A stretch of DNA of 17,392 nucleotides from JABJJH01 sp047631095 (lineage in GTDB: Bacteria > Pseudomonadota > Alphaproteobacteria > UBA8366 > GCA-2717185), in the NCBI GenBank assembly GCA_047631095.1, contig JBLHZD010000046.1:1-17392 (forward strand), given 5' to 3'. The notes below the pieces were generated by a model, which saw only the letters and a program-made list of their open reading frames with translations, was not told the origin of the DNA and searched no databases. Both the position numbers and the translations under genes were made by a program. Of the stretch, positions 8,384 through 15,465 are shown one piece after another (the first letter of the stretch is position 1; every line of letters starts with the position of its first letter).

Positions 8384-8716
8384 TCAAAGCCTGCCACCAG
8401 CGTCGCCACCGCCGCCATCAAACCCGCCGCCAAAGTCGCCACCCATGCCAGTGTCGCCGCCAGCGTGAGGGTCGTAGGCGCCGGCGCTATGATCATTCAT
8501 CGAGAGGCCAATCCAGAGCGCATATAGGCTCACGTCGCGATACCGCGGATCGAGCGTGTCGTCATAGCGCAAACGGCGCCGACCTTTCCGCGCCGCGTCC
8601 ATGAGCGAGAAGACAAGTAAGACCGCCAGAACGCCGCCGACGACGACAGCGACAACGATGTCCGCCCAGCCGAACAATACGGCGATGAGAACAGTAAGCA
8701 CTACAACACGAACCAT
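8384..8716 (-). CDS. Small membrane protein with Gly-rich C-terminus
   Basis: This predicted 110-residue protein is of unknown family. Two hydrophobic segments occupy about residues 3-17 and 20-38, the first rich in Val and Leu. A strongly basic patch AARKGRRRLR (about 41-50) follows, which by the positive-inside rule places the C-terminal part in the cytoplasm. A short central region then leads to a Gly/Asp-rich tail of about 20 residues. The frame is open upstream to 8839, but that extension overlaps the start of the neighbouring dehydrogenase's 3' end. The ATG at 8716 has GGAG 10 nt upstream and begins directly with the membrane segment, so I take it as the start. The Gly-rich tail resembles tails of some TPM-domain or holin-like membrane proteins, but no domain is recognisable. 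It lies 61 bp downstream of the dehydrogenase on the same strand, possibly one transcript. Confidence 0.65.
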   Translation of the reverse strand: MVRVVVLTVLIAVLFGWADIVVAVVVGGVLAVLLVFSLMDAARKGRRRLRYDDTLDPRYRDVSLYALWIGLSMNDHSAGAYDPHAGGDTGMGGDFGGGFDGGGGDAGGRL

Positions 8717-8777
8717 CAGATCAAATCTCCATGAGAGCTGATGGGTATTGTACCATAAAAATATGCGTTGGAATTTG

Positions 8778-9674
8778 TTAGTCGCGGGTTTTTGGGAGTT
8801 CAAATCCGGCGGCGCGTTCCACCACCTTGACGATTTCACTAAGGTCGTTGTTCTCCAGGTCCATCGCCAGCGCCTGACGCATGGTCAGATAGGTCGCTGT
8901 GCCAACGCTTTGCGGCACGTTAAGGCGTTCCGCTTCCATCCGCCAAATTGTCGCATCTTTCGCGGTAATGTGTAGCGGCGCCTCCATATTAAATTTTCTG
9001 TTTAGCACAAAATTGGGAATTTTCGACAATGTCGCGCTGTTCTGCCCGGAACCGGCGTTGATGACCGCCAGTGTTTTTTCGGGATCGACGCCGCCTTTCG
9101 CCGCTAATACCAAGGCTTCGGCCGCGACGACGAGATTGGTGAACGACATGATATTGTTCGCGACCTTCACCATTTGCGCCTGACCGATCTTGTCGCCGAC
9201 GTAATGAATATCGCGCGCAAAGGATTTAAGGAAGGGCTCCACCTGGTCAAAAACCTCTTGGGGGCCAGAGGAAATAACAGTGATGTCGCCTTCCCAGGCA
9301 CGTTGCACGCCGCCCGTGATGGGAGAATCCAGCATGGGGATGCCGTTGGCCGTCATCAAGGATTCAATCTCCGCCAGAGCTTCGGTGCCCATCGTTCCCA
9401 AATTGACGAATAGTTTCATCTTCTTGCCTTGCAGCACGCCATCGTCGCCAGAAACCACGGCGTGGAAGCTCTCGATCGTGGGCATGCACGCGAAAACGAT
9501 TTCGGATTCATCAGCAACCGCTGCCGGGGAGGCGACGATACGCGCTTGTTTATCCGCCAGAGTTTTGGTGGCCTCTGGATTGATATCGTAAACAACCAGG
9601 GACTTTTCCTGATCCAGAATGTTGGAAGCCAGGGGCAATCCCATGCTGCCCGTACCGATGAATCCCGCTTGCAT
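8778..9674 (-). CDS. NAD(P)-dependent beta-hydroxyacid dehydrogenase (3-hydroxyisobutyrate dehydrogenase family)
   Basis: The 298-residue product has the family's two domains. The N-terminal Rossmann domain opens with GFIGTGSMG (about 4-12) and has an acidic residue after strand 2 (VVYDIN, D30), favouring NAD. The substrate motif DSPITGGVQRAWEGD (116-130) and the catalytic helix GQAQMVKVANNIM, with K170 and N174, are present. A second conserved Lys-Asp pair occurs at 239-240. Enzymes of this family oxidise or reduce beta-hydroxyacids and semialdehydes (3-hydroxyisobutyrate, tartronate semialdehyde, gamma-hydroxybutyrate and others); the substrate cannot be fixed by motif. I chose the ATG at 9674 because GGAG lies 8 nt upstream and the glycine motif then begins at residue 4. 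A longer reading from 9764 would add 30 unconserved residues. The gene is divergent from the alcohol dehydrogenase gene, so the two may respond to the same signal. Confidence 0.92.
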   Translation of the reverse strand: MQAGFIGTGSMGLPLASNILDQEKSLVVYDINPEATKTLADKQARIVASPAAVADESEIVFACMPTIESFHAVVSGDDGVLQGKKMKLFVNLGTMGTEALAEIESLMTANGIPMLDSPITGGVQRAWEGDITVISSGPQEVFDQVEPFLKSFARDIHYVGDKIGQAQMVKVANNIMSFTNLVVAAEALVLAAKGGVDPEKTLAVINAGSGQNSATLSKIPNFVLNRKFNMEAPLHITAKDATIWRMEAERLNVPQSVGTATYLTMRQALAMDLENNDLSEIVKVVERAAGFELPKTRD

Positions 9675-9842
9675 GTGACTGTCTCCATCCTGTTGTGTGT
9701 TTCGCCGAAGGGGAAATCTATGACGCGCGGCGCGATCAAAAAAGAAGAAACCTTGAAATTGCATAGCCGTCGATATTGAAAATTGGTTGTGAGCGCTTCA
9801 TCATGGCGGCTAGCATGCTGTGAATATGACTGGATAAATTTT
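9675..9842. promoter_or_regulatory. Divergent control region upstream of the main operon
   Basis: These 168 bp between divergent starts must hold the promoters of the hydroxyacid dehydrogenase and of the seven-gene operon. An imperfect GC-rich inverted repeat, TGA-CGCGC-G-GCGCG-A-TCA, lies at 9721-9738 and could be an operator. A TTGAAA at 9753-9758 could be a -35 element, but I see no good -10 box at the right distance. The region becomes A/T-rich towards the alcohol dehydrogenase start. No regulator gene is next to it. Confidence 0.45.
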
Positions 9843-10970
9843 ATGAAAATGAAGGCCGTTATCCTGTATCAAGGCGGCGCTTCCGCGCCGTATGCGGAAA
9901 GCCAACCTTTGAAAGTGGAGGAGGTCGATCTGGCGCCGCCGCAAGCCAATGAATTACTGGTGCGCATCGGGGGCGCTGGTCTTTGCCATTCGGATTTGTC
10001 GATTATCAATGGCTCCATACCGCGTACGCTGCCAATGGTTCTGGGCCATGAAGGCGCTGGCGAGGTTATGGAAGTCGGCGCCGGCGTGACGGATATTAAC
10101 GTTGGCGACCATGTGGTTTTTCAGTTTCGATCAAGTTGCGGTCAATGCCGACGGTGTCTGGAAGGACGGCCAGCGCTTTGCGAAGTCGCTGCGAAATCCA
10201 AATCCAATGGCGAATTAATGGCGGGCGGGAAACGCATTAGTTTGGACGGGACGCCGATTTCGCATCATTCCGGCATATCCTGCATGGCGGAATACGCCGT
10301 GGTGGATCGCGGCACTGTCGTTGTCATTGATCGCTCATTGCCGCTTCACGAGGCTGCGATATTTGGCTGCGCCGTCATGACCGGGGTCGGCGCTGTCACC
10401 AACACGGCGCGGGTTCGCCCCGGCGACGCTGTCGCGGTGGTTGGTTTGGGCGGCGTTGGTCTGAACGCGCTTTTGGGCGCGGTTCTGGCAGGCGCGGAGC
10501 GCATTATTGCGATTGATGTCAGCGACGATAAGCTGGGACTGGCGCGCCAACTGGGCGCAACGGAAACGTTTAATGCGAAAGACGCCGATTGCGTCGCAAA
10601 CGTTTTGGAGACGACAAAAGGCGGCGTCGACTTCGCCATTGAAACCGCCGGCGCCATCGCCGCCATGGAAACCTGTTACGCCATCTTGCGGGTAGGTGGT
10701 CGGGTTATCGCGGCGGGCATTCCGCCGGTGGTGGACACATTTTCGTTCAAACCCGCACAGCTGGTGAGTGAAGAGCGCGGAATTTTGGGCAGCTCCATGG
10801 GAAGCTGCGTGCCGGTTCGTGATATTCCTCGATATATCAGCCTGTACCAGCAAGGGCGCCTGCCAGTTGATAAATTGATAGACGCGTGCGTCGGGTTCGA
10901 CGGCGTCAACGAAGGGTTCGACAAATTAAACAAAGGATCGGTTGTTCGGCAAATTCTCGTCCCGAATTAG
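9843..10970 (+). CDS. Zinc-dependent, NAD-linked alcohol dehydrogenase (MDR family, class III-like)
   Basis: This 375-residue medium-chain dehydrogenase/reductase oxidises an alcohol to an aldehyde or ketone. Catalytic zinc ligands are seen as C48 in GLCHSD, H69-E70 in GHEGAG, and C176 in the FGCAVMTG segment. The structural zinc loop is complete: C99, C102, C105 and C113 in CGQCRRCLEGRPALC. The cofactor motif GLGGVG is at 201-206, and strand 2 ends in an Asp (IAIDVSDDK), favouring NAD over NADP. The general layout resembles the class III/aryl-alcohol dehydrogenase group. The frame is open back to a TTG at 9783, but the conserved N-terminus begins at the ATG at 9843 or 9849. Neither has a strong ribosome binding site, so the start is uncertain by a few codons. 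It is first in a run of seven same-strand genes; the next begins 51 bp away. Confidence 0.92.
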   Translation: MKMKAVILYQGGASAPYAESQPLKVEEVDLAPPQANELLVRIGGAGLCHSDLSIINGSIPRTLPMVLGHEGAGEVMEVGAGVTDINVGDHVVFQFRSSCGQCRRCLEGRPALCEVAAKSKSNGELMAGGKRISLDGTPISHHSGISCMAEYAVVDRGTVVVIDRSLPLHEAAIFGCAVMTGVGAVTNTARVRPGDAVAVVGLGGVGLNALLGAVLAGAERIIAIDVSDDKLGLARQLGATETFNAKDADCVANVLETTKGGVDFAIETAGAIAAMETCYAILRVGGRVIAAGIPPVVDTFSFKPAQLVSEERGILGSSMGSCVPVRDIPRYISLYQQGRLPVDKLIDACVGFDGVNEGFDKLNKGSVVRQILVPN

Positions 10971-11021
10971 GACACGAAAAATCGACTTGCGAAACGACCA
11001 CTAATTTTTGAAGGAGTAGTT

Positions 11022-12152
11022 ATGAAATTCAGCTTCACCGAGGAGCAACAGGAGTTCCGGTTTGTGTTACGCCGGTTCTTGCAAGACAACTCGCCAACCA
11101 CGGAAGTCAGACGATTGATGGAGACGGATGAAGGGTGCGATCCCGACGTCTGGCGTCAAGTTTGTCAGGATTTGGGATTAACCGGCGTCCATATCCCCGA
11201 AGCATATGGTGGTCAGGGGTTCGGTCTTGTCGAACTTGGCATTGTGTTGGAAGAGATGGGTCGCGCCTTACTATGCTCGCCGTATTTCGCATCGACGGTA
11301 TTGGCGGCGACCGCCATTTTAAATGGCGGAAGTGAAGAGAATAAGATCACGCTGTTGCCGCCGATCGCTGCAGGAGAGGTCGTCGCGACATTAGCCTTTG
11401 CGGAAGATAGTGGTCGTTGGGACTGCGAGAGCGTCGAAATGACAGCGGAATCTGATGGCGATGGGTATGTATTAAGCGGGCATAAGAGTTTTGTTCTCGA
11501 TGGCTGCAGCGCTGCGCAAATTGTCGTCGCAGCGCGAAAACCGGGTACTTCGGGTGATGACGGCGTTTCCTTGTTTCTCGTAACGGCGGACGCGGACGGG
11601 CTGAGCCGCAAAACACTGAAGTCAATGGACCCAACGCGGAAACTCGCGCGTCTTGAATTCAACAAGGTCGCCGCGACGTTATTGGGCGAAGAAGGCGCAG
11701 CCGCTTCGCCGCTCGAAAAGACGATAGATCAGGCGGCGTTATGTCTGGCGAGTGAAATGGTGGGCGGCGCCGATATATTGCGAGAATCGGCGGTGGAATA
11801 TTCCCTGCTACGCGTGCAGTTCGGCCGCGCTGTGGGATCCTTTCAGGCGATCAAACACAAAGCAGCGGACATGCTTCTCGAGGTTGAGATGGCCAAGGCG
11901 GCGGCGTATTACGCTGCTGGCGCGCATGATGAAGGCGACGCCGATTGGCCAGCCATGGCGTCCTTGGCCAAGGCGAGCGCCGGAGACGCCTATATGCAAG
12001 CCGCGATACATACGGTGCAAATGCACGGTGGCATCGGCTTTACCTGGGATAACGATACCCACTTATGGTTCAAACGCGCGAAAAGCTCTGAGGTGTTTCT
12101 GGGCGATTCCGCGCATCATCGTGAATTGATGATGCAGCGTTGGCCGGAATAG
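11022..12152 (+). CDS. Acyl-CoA dehydrogenase family protein, subunit-like (first of a pair)
   Basis: This 376-residue flavoprotein has the acyl-CoA dehydrogenase fold: N-terminal helical domain (about 1-120), central beta domain (121-225) and C-terminal helical domain (226-376). Recognisable marks are IPEAYGGQGFG (58-68), FGRAVGSFQAIKHKAADM (267-284) and MHGGIGFTWDNDTHLWFKRA (334-353). The usual flavin/substrate motif of the beta domain is degenerate, reading LAFAEDSGRWD instead of the common sequence with S-E-P-x-x-G-S-D. I see no Glu at either common catalytic-base position: the C-terminal EGT site reads SSEVFLG, and the alternative site reads DQAALC. It may therefore be the non-catalytic partner of the next gene's product, as in alpha2beta2 acyl-CoA dehydrogenases of steroid side-chain catabolism. 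AAGGAG lies 5 nt before the ATG. The second dehydrogenase starts 17 bp downstream. Confidence 0.9.
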   Translation: MKFSFTEEQQEFRFVLRRFLQDNSPTTEVRRLMETDEGCDPDVWRQVCQDLGLTGVHIPEAYGGQGFGLVELGIVLEEMGRALLCSPYFASTVLAATAILNGGSEENKITLLPPIAAGEVVATLAFAEDSGRWDCESVEMTAESDGDGYVLSGHKSFVLDGCSAAQIVVAARKPGTSGDDGVSLFLVTADADGLSRKTLKSMDPTRKLARLEFNKVAATLLGEEGAAASPLEKTIDQAALCLASEMVGGADILRESAVEYSLLRVQFGRAVGSFQAIKHKAADMLLEVEMAKAAAYYAAGAHDEGDADWPAMASLAKASAGDAYMQAAIHTVQMHGGIGFTWDNDTHLWFKRAKSSEVFLGDSAHHRELMMQRWPE

Positions 12153-12169
12153 AGGGAAAGGACGATACA

Positions 12170-13426
12170 ATGAGTGAACCTACCGAAGAAACAGTACGGT
12201 CCGAAGCGCGCGCATGGCTGGAAGCGAATTGGGATGCAGATTTAGGCCTGGTTGAATGGCGCAACAAACTGGCAGATTCCGGCTGGGGTGTGCCGACATG
12301 GCCAACAGAATGGTACGGCAAAGGGTATTCAGACCCCTTGGCCCGGGTCATTGAAGAGGAGTTCGAGCGGATCGGCGCCGTCAGTGTCGCGCGAACCGGT
12401 ATCCGGAATCTGGCGGCGGCGACGCTTCTGGAGCATGGATCTAAAATGCAGAAAGAAAAATTTCTGCGACGAATTCTGACGGGCGTAGACACCTGGTGTC
12501 AGTTGTTCAGCGAACCCGGCAGTGGTTCGGATCTGGCGGGGGCGACGACCCGGGCCGACAAGAAGGGCAATAAATGGATCATTAACGGTCAAAAGGTCTG
12601 GACCACCAGCGCGCACCACGCGCAATACGGATTGCTTCTGGCCCGGACCGATTGGGATGTGGTTAAGCATAAAGGGTTAAGCTACTTCGTCATCGATATT
12701 GAACAAGAGGGCGTAGACGTTCAGCCGCTTCGGCAAATGAACGGGCATGCGTCATTCAATCAGGTCTTTTTCACCGATGCCGTAATTGAACCTGAATTCC
12801 AGGTCGCCGAACTGGGTGAGGGATGGAAGGTCGCCACAACGACCTTGATGAATGAGCGTCGCGGCGCCGATGGCCTGCGCCGATACGCCAAGGCGACCGA
12901 ACGGCCCGGTCGGGCTTACGCTGAAGAAGCTGCGGAAATCGAGCATCAGCTGGAGCCTTATAAATGGTACCCACAACGCGCCGGGCGTGTTGATCTGGTT
13001 TTGCAGCGGGCGCGTGAGACCGGAAAAATCAACGACCCGACAATCCGACAGGAAATCGCCAAATTGTTAACCATGTCGAAATCCACCGAATGGACGGCGC
13101 GCCGGGCGCGCGCGGCGAAGGATATGGGGTTGCCGCAGGGCCCGGAAGGTTCCATTGGAAAATTAGCGGCCAGTAATGTGGCCCGAAAGGCGGCGCTGGT
13201 GCATACAATGTTGTCCGGCGCGGACGCGATGTTAACGGGAGATGACAGTCCTATGGACGGGGTTATCGCCGAAATATTGGTGTCAACGCCAGCCACCTCC
13301 ATTGCGGGGGGGACGGACGAAATTCAGAAAAATATTATTTCGGAAAGGGTCCTGAAGCTGCCAAAGGAAACGCGGTTTGACACCGACAGGGCCTTTCGTG
13401 ACGTGCCTCGTAATATTGTCGAATAA
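12170..13426 (+). CDS. Acyl-CoA dehydrogenase family protein (second of a pair)
   Basis: This 418-residue acyl-CoA dehydrogenase carries the well-conserved beta-domain motif QLFSEPGSGSDLAGATTRA (111-129), which binds FAD and acyl-CoA, and the C-terminal AGGTDEIQKNIISERVL (379-395). The catalytic Glu found in medium-chain enzymes just before the GT of the latter motif is replaced by Gly. E229 in TLMNERRG aligns by eye with the alternative base of isovaleryl-CoA dehydrogenase and of FadE26-type subunits, so it is the likely base. A charged insertion occurs around 240-270. The reaction would be alpha,beta-desaturation of an acyl-CoA, with electrons passed to ETF. The ATG at 12170 has AAGGA 7 nt upstream. 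An earlier in-frame ATG at 12140 lies inside the preceding gene and adds ten unconserved residues. Together with the preceding gene it probably forms a heteromeric enzyme acting on a branched or ring-bearing acyl-CoA. Confidence 0.93.
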   Translation: MSEPTEETVRSEARAWLEANWDADLGLVEWRNKLADSGWGVPTWPTEWYGKGYSDPLARVIEEEFERIGAVSVARTGIRNLAAATLLEHGSKMQKEKFLRRILTGVDTWCQLFSEPGSGSDLAGATTRADKKGNKWIINGQKVWTTSAHHAQYGLLLARTDWDVVKHKGLSYFVIDIEQEGVDVQPLRQMNGHASFNQVFFTDAVIEPEFQVAELGEGWKVATTTLMNERRGADGLRRYAKATERPGRAYAEEAAEIEHQLEPYKWYPQRAGRVDLVLQRARETGKINDPTIRQEIAKLLTMSKSTEWTARRARAAKDMGLPQGPEGSIGKLAASNVARKAALVHTMLSGADAMLTGDDSPMDGVIAEILVSTPATSIAGGTDEIQKNIISERVLKLPKETRFDTDRAFRDVPRNIVE

Positions 13427-13461
13427 CAAACGCTTAAGCTATTAACGGGGAGAATTTGGAT

Positions 13462-13869
13462 ATGGACGTGATCGGTATCGATCTTCTCGCCGTTCTGGCG
13501 GCGGCGGTAGTGAGCTTTGTTTTCGGCAGTGTTTATTATTACGCGCTGGGCGGCCCCTGGCGGAACGCGATCGGTAAGAGCGAGGCGGAAGTCGCCGAAA
13601 ACATGTCGCCGAAAACCTTCATCATCGCCGCAATTGCGCAATTGGTGATGGCGTTCATGTTGTCCGGCGTACTGATGCATCTTGGCGGTGGGTCATTGCA
13701 CGCAGGTCTGTTATCCGGCGTCTTCCTCTGGTTTGGTTTTGTGCTCACGTCAATGAGCGTGAACCACGCCTTTCAAGGTGCGCGGGGGTCGCTGACCTTG
13801 ATTGATGGCGGTCATTGGCTCGGTGTGCTGGCGATCCAGGGGGCCATACTTGGCTGGATGGGCGAATAG
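13462..13869 (+). CDS. DUF1761 domain-containing membrane protein
   Basis: This is a 135-residue inner-membrane protein with about four hydrophobic helices (roughly 4-28, 52-75, 79-98 and 115-133). The first helix and following loop (VVSFVFGSVYYYAL, then GGPWRNAIGKSEAE) match the pattern I know for DUF1761: a helix with a G-x-x-Y-Y motif, then a W-containing loop. The molecular function of this family is unknown. GGGGAG at 13447-13452 lies 9 nt before the ATG at 13462, which decides the start; a TTG six bases earlier would be too close to it. It sits inside the operon, 35 bp after the second acyl-CoA dehydrogenase and 77 bp before the monooxygenase. That suggests a membrane role (transport, sensing or anchoring) tied to the pathway, but this is inference from position only. 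Confidence 0.82.
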   Translation: MDVIGIDLLAVLAAAVVSFVFGSVYYYALGGPWRNAIGKSEAEVAENMSPKTFIIAAIAQLVMAFMLSGVLMHLGGGSLHAGLLSGVFLWFGFVLTSMSVNHAFQGARGSLTLIDGGHWLGVLAIQGAILGWMGE

Positions 13870-13946
13870 GACAGAGCGCGCTGTGACACGCAGGATCGAT
13901 TGGCTTGCTCACTCCGCTTAACCACAGCACGAATGAAGATCACCCT

Positions 13947-15425
13947 ATGAACAGTGGGATTGAATTGGATAACGCGAAACCGCGCGACGGATTGGCGCGA
14001 CTTGAGCGGCGCGTTCAGCAGGATCTTGTGAATCTTTTTTATCCCGGTAAGGACTGGGTGCCGCAATCCGAAGATTGCCTGGCGATGGATTCCAGCGATG
14101 TGATCATCATCGGGGCGGGCATGTGCGGGCTGGCGGCTTACTTCGCCCTTCGACGAGGCGGGATGCGCAATATCCGTATTCTGGACCGGTCGCCCCGCGG
14201 CGTTGAAGGCCCGTGGCTGAAATATGCGCGTATGGAAACCCTACGCTCGCCCAAGTATCTGACTGGTCCTGCCTCAGGGTTGGCGAGTTTGACGTTTCAG
14301 GCGTGGTACAGGGCCCAATACGGCGCCGCAGCGTGGGACGAACTGGATAAAATTCCACGAATTATGTGGATGGATTATCTGTCCTGGTACCGACAGGTTC
14401 TGGAAATACCCGTTGAAAATGAAACGTCCGTGGATGAAATCGTTCCGGAAGAAGACAGTCTGCAATTGTTGTTGTCAAGGGACGGCGCAACGTCTGAGTC
14501 CTGTCGAACGCGACGCGTTGTTCTGGCGACAGGACGGGAAGGGTTGGCGTTTCCCAACATCCCGGATTTCGTAAAATCAACGCCGAAAGACATGTGGGCC
14601 CATAGCGCCGAGGATATCGATTTCTCCGCTTTGACAGGTAAACGGGTCGCCGTTATCGGCGTCGGCGCATCTGCTGTTGATAATGCGGCGGAGGCTTTGG
14701 AAGCGGGCGCGGCGGAGATTCGTCATTTAATCCGTCGCGCGGAAATGCCGCGTATTAACAAGATGATGGGCATTGGGTCATTTGGATTCACCGCTGGGTT
14801 CCCCGCGCTGTCAGAGGAATGGCGGTGGCGTTTGATGCATTATGCATCAAACGCGCAAACCCCGGCGCCACGGGGGTCAACATTACGGGTCAGCCGTCAT
14901 GCGAACGCTTTTTTTCATTTTGACGCCGGTGTTTCGAGCATTCAGCAAAGCGGGTCAACGTTGCGTATTACGACAACCCCCGGCGCGGTGTTGACGACTG
15001 ATTTCGTCATTCTGGGCACGGGCTTTATCGTCGAACCGATTGCGGAACCCTCGATGCGAAAATTCTCAAAAGACATTCGGTTGTGGCGGGACGTCTATAC
15101 GCCCCCGGCTGGTATGGAAAATGAGGAGCTTGGGAAGTTCCCAGATCTTCGTAAGGATTTTTCGTTTCAGGAACGAACGCCGGGCGCGGCGCCCTGGCTA
15201 CAACGCATCCATTGTTTCAACTATGGCGCCACCATGAGTTTGGGTAAGGTAAGCGGCGATATACCGGCGGTGAGCGAAGGCGCAAGTTGGCTCGCGCGGG
15301 AAATCGCCGCCTGCTTTTATGCTGAGGATATTGAAACCCATTGGCGCGCCTTGCAAGACTACACTTCCCCGGAATTGCTGGGGGATGAATGGGCCTCCAG
15401 CGAAATACCTAAAGACATAAATTAA
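13947..15425 (+). CDS. FAD/NAD(P)-binding monooxygenase, FMO/Baeyer-Villiger-like
   Basis: The 492-residue product is a two-dinucleotide-domain flavoprotein. The FAD-binding glycine motif is VIIIGAGMCG (52-61), with an acidic residue at the end of the second strand (ILD, D80). A second, NAD(P)H-binding motif is AVIGVGASAVDNA (235-247), preceded by MWAHSAED (216-223), which sits where FMO and Baeyer-Villiger enzymes carry their His-containing signature. The canonical FxGxxxHxxxW/Y motif is not present in full, so the subtype (ketone oxygenation, N- or S-oxidation) is open. A third conserved region, FVILGTGF (about 354-361), matches the usual second FAD contact. An N-terminal ~50-residue extension precedes the FAD motif. 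I prefer the ATG at 13947 to a TTG at 13905, though its ribosome binding site is weak. A perfect 27-base palindrome lies inside the gene at 14828-14854. It is followed at 40 bp by the CMD/AhpD pair. Confidence 0.88.
   Translation: MNSGIELDNAKPRDGLARLERRVQQDLVNLFYPGKDWVPQSEDCLAMDSSDVIIIGAGMCGLAAYFALRRGGMRNIRILDRSPRGVEGPWLKYARMETLRSPKYLTGPASGLASLTFQAWYRAQYGAAAWDELDKIPRIMWMDYLSWYRQVLEIPVENETSVDEIVPEEDSLQLLLSRDGATSESCRTRRVVLATGREGLAFPNIPDFVKSTPKDMWAHSAEDIDFSALTGKRVAVIGVGASAVDNAAEALEAGAAEIRHLIRRAEMPRINKMMGIGSFGFTAGFPALSEEWRWRLMHYASNAQTPAPRGSTLRVSRHANAFFHFDAGVSSIQQSGSTLRITTTPGAVLTTDFVILGTGFIVEPIAEPSMRKFSKDIRLWRDVYTPPAGMENEELGKFPDLRKDFSFQERTPGAAPWLQRIHCFNYGATMSLGKVSGDIPAVSEGASWLAREIAACFYAEDIETHWRALQDYTSPELLGDEWASSEIPKDIN
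14828..14854. repeat. Perfect 13+1+13 palindrome inside the monooxygenase gene
   Basis: The left arm GCGTTTGATGCAT (14828-14840), a single central T (14841) and the right arm ATGCATCAAACGC (14842-14854) are exact reverse complements. The arms encode part of a helix-like stretch (RLMHYASNA) without breaking the frame. As RNA the tip would open to a small loop, giving a stem of about 11-12 bp. As DNA it looks like a dyad protein-binding site. Confidence 0.9.
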
Positions 15426-15465
15426 CGTTGCGACCAGCAAAAAAACTGAAGATAGGTACAATCGC

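Noticed and set aside
8740..8760. Small inverted repeat with GTA/TAC arms next to an A-run, between the hydroxyacid dehydrogenase and the small membrane protein gene
   Set aside because: The A-run is on the wrong side for minus-strand termination and the stem needs a bulge to exceed 4 bp.
10335..10853. 172-codon antisense open frame opposite the alcohol dehydrogenase gene
   Set aside because: Its composition is that of a reverse-frame shadow, and the plus-strand gene shows complete zinc and NAD motifs across the same region.
10965..11006. AATTAG...CTAATT followed by T's between alcohol dehydrogenase and first acyl-CoA dehydrogenase, as an intergenic terminator
   Set aside because: The stem is short, A/T-only apart from one pair, with a 30-nt loop; it is unlikely to stop transcription in this gene run.
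12448..12467. GCAGAAA-(6 nt)-TTTCTGC hairpin within the second acyl-CoA dehydrogenase gene
   Set aside because: Arms of 7 bp arise by chance in a window this long, and the codons make a normal conserved stretch of the protein.
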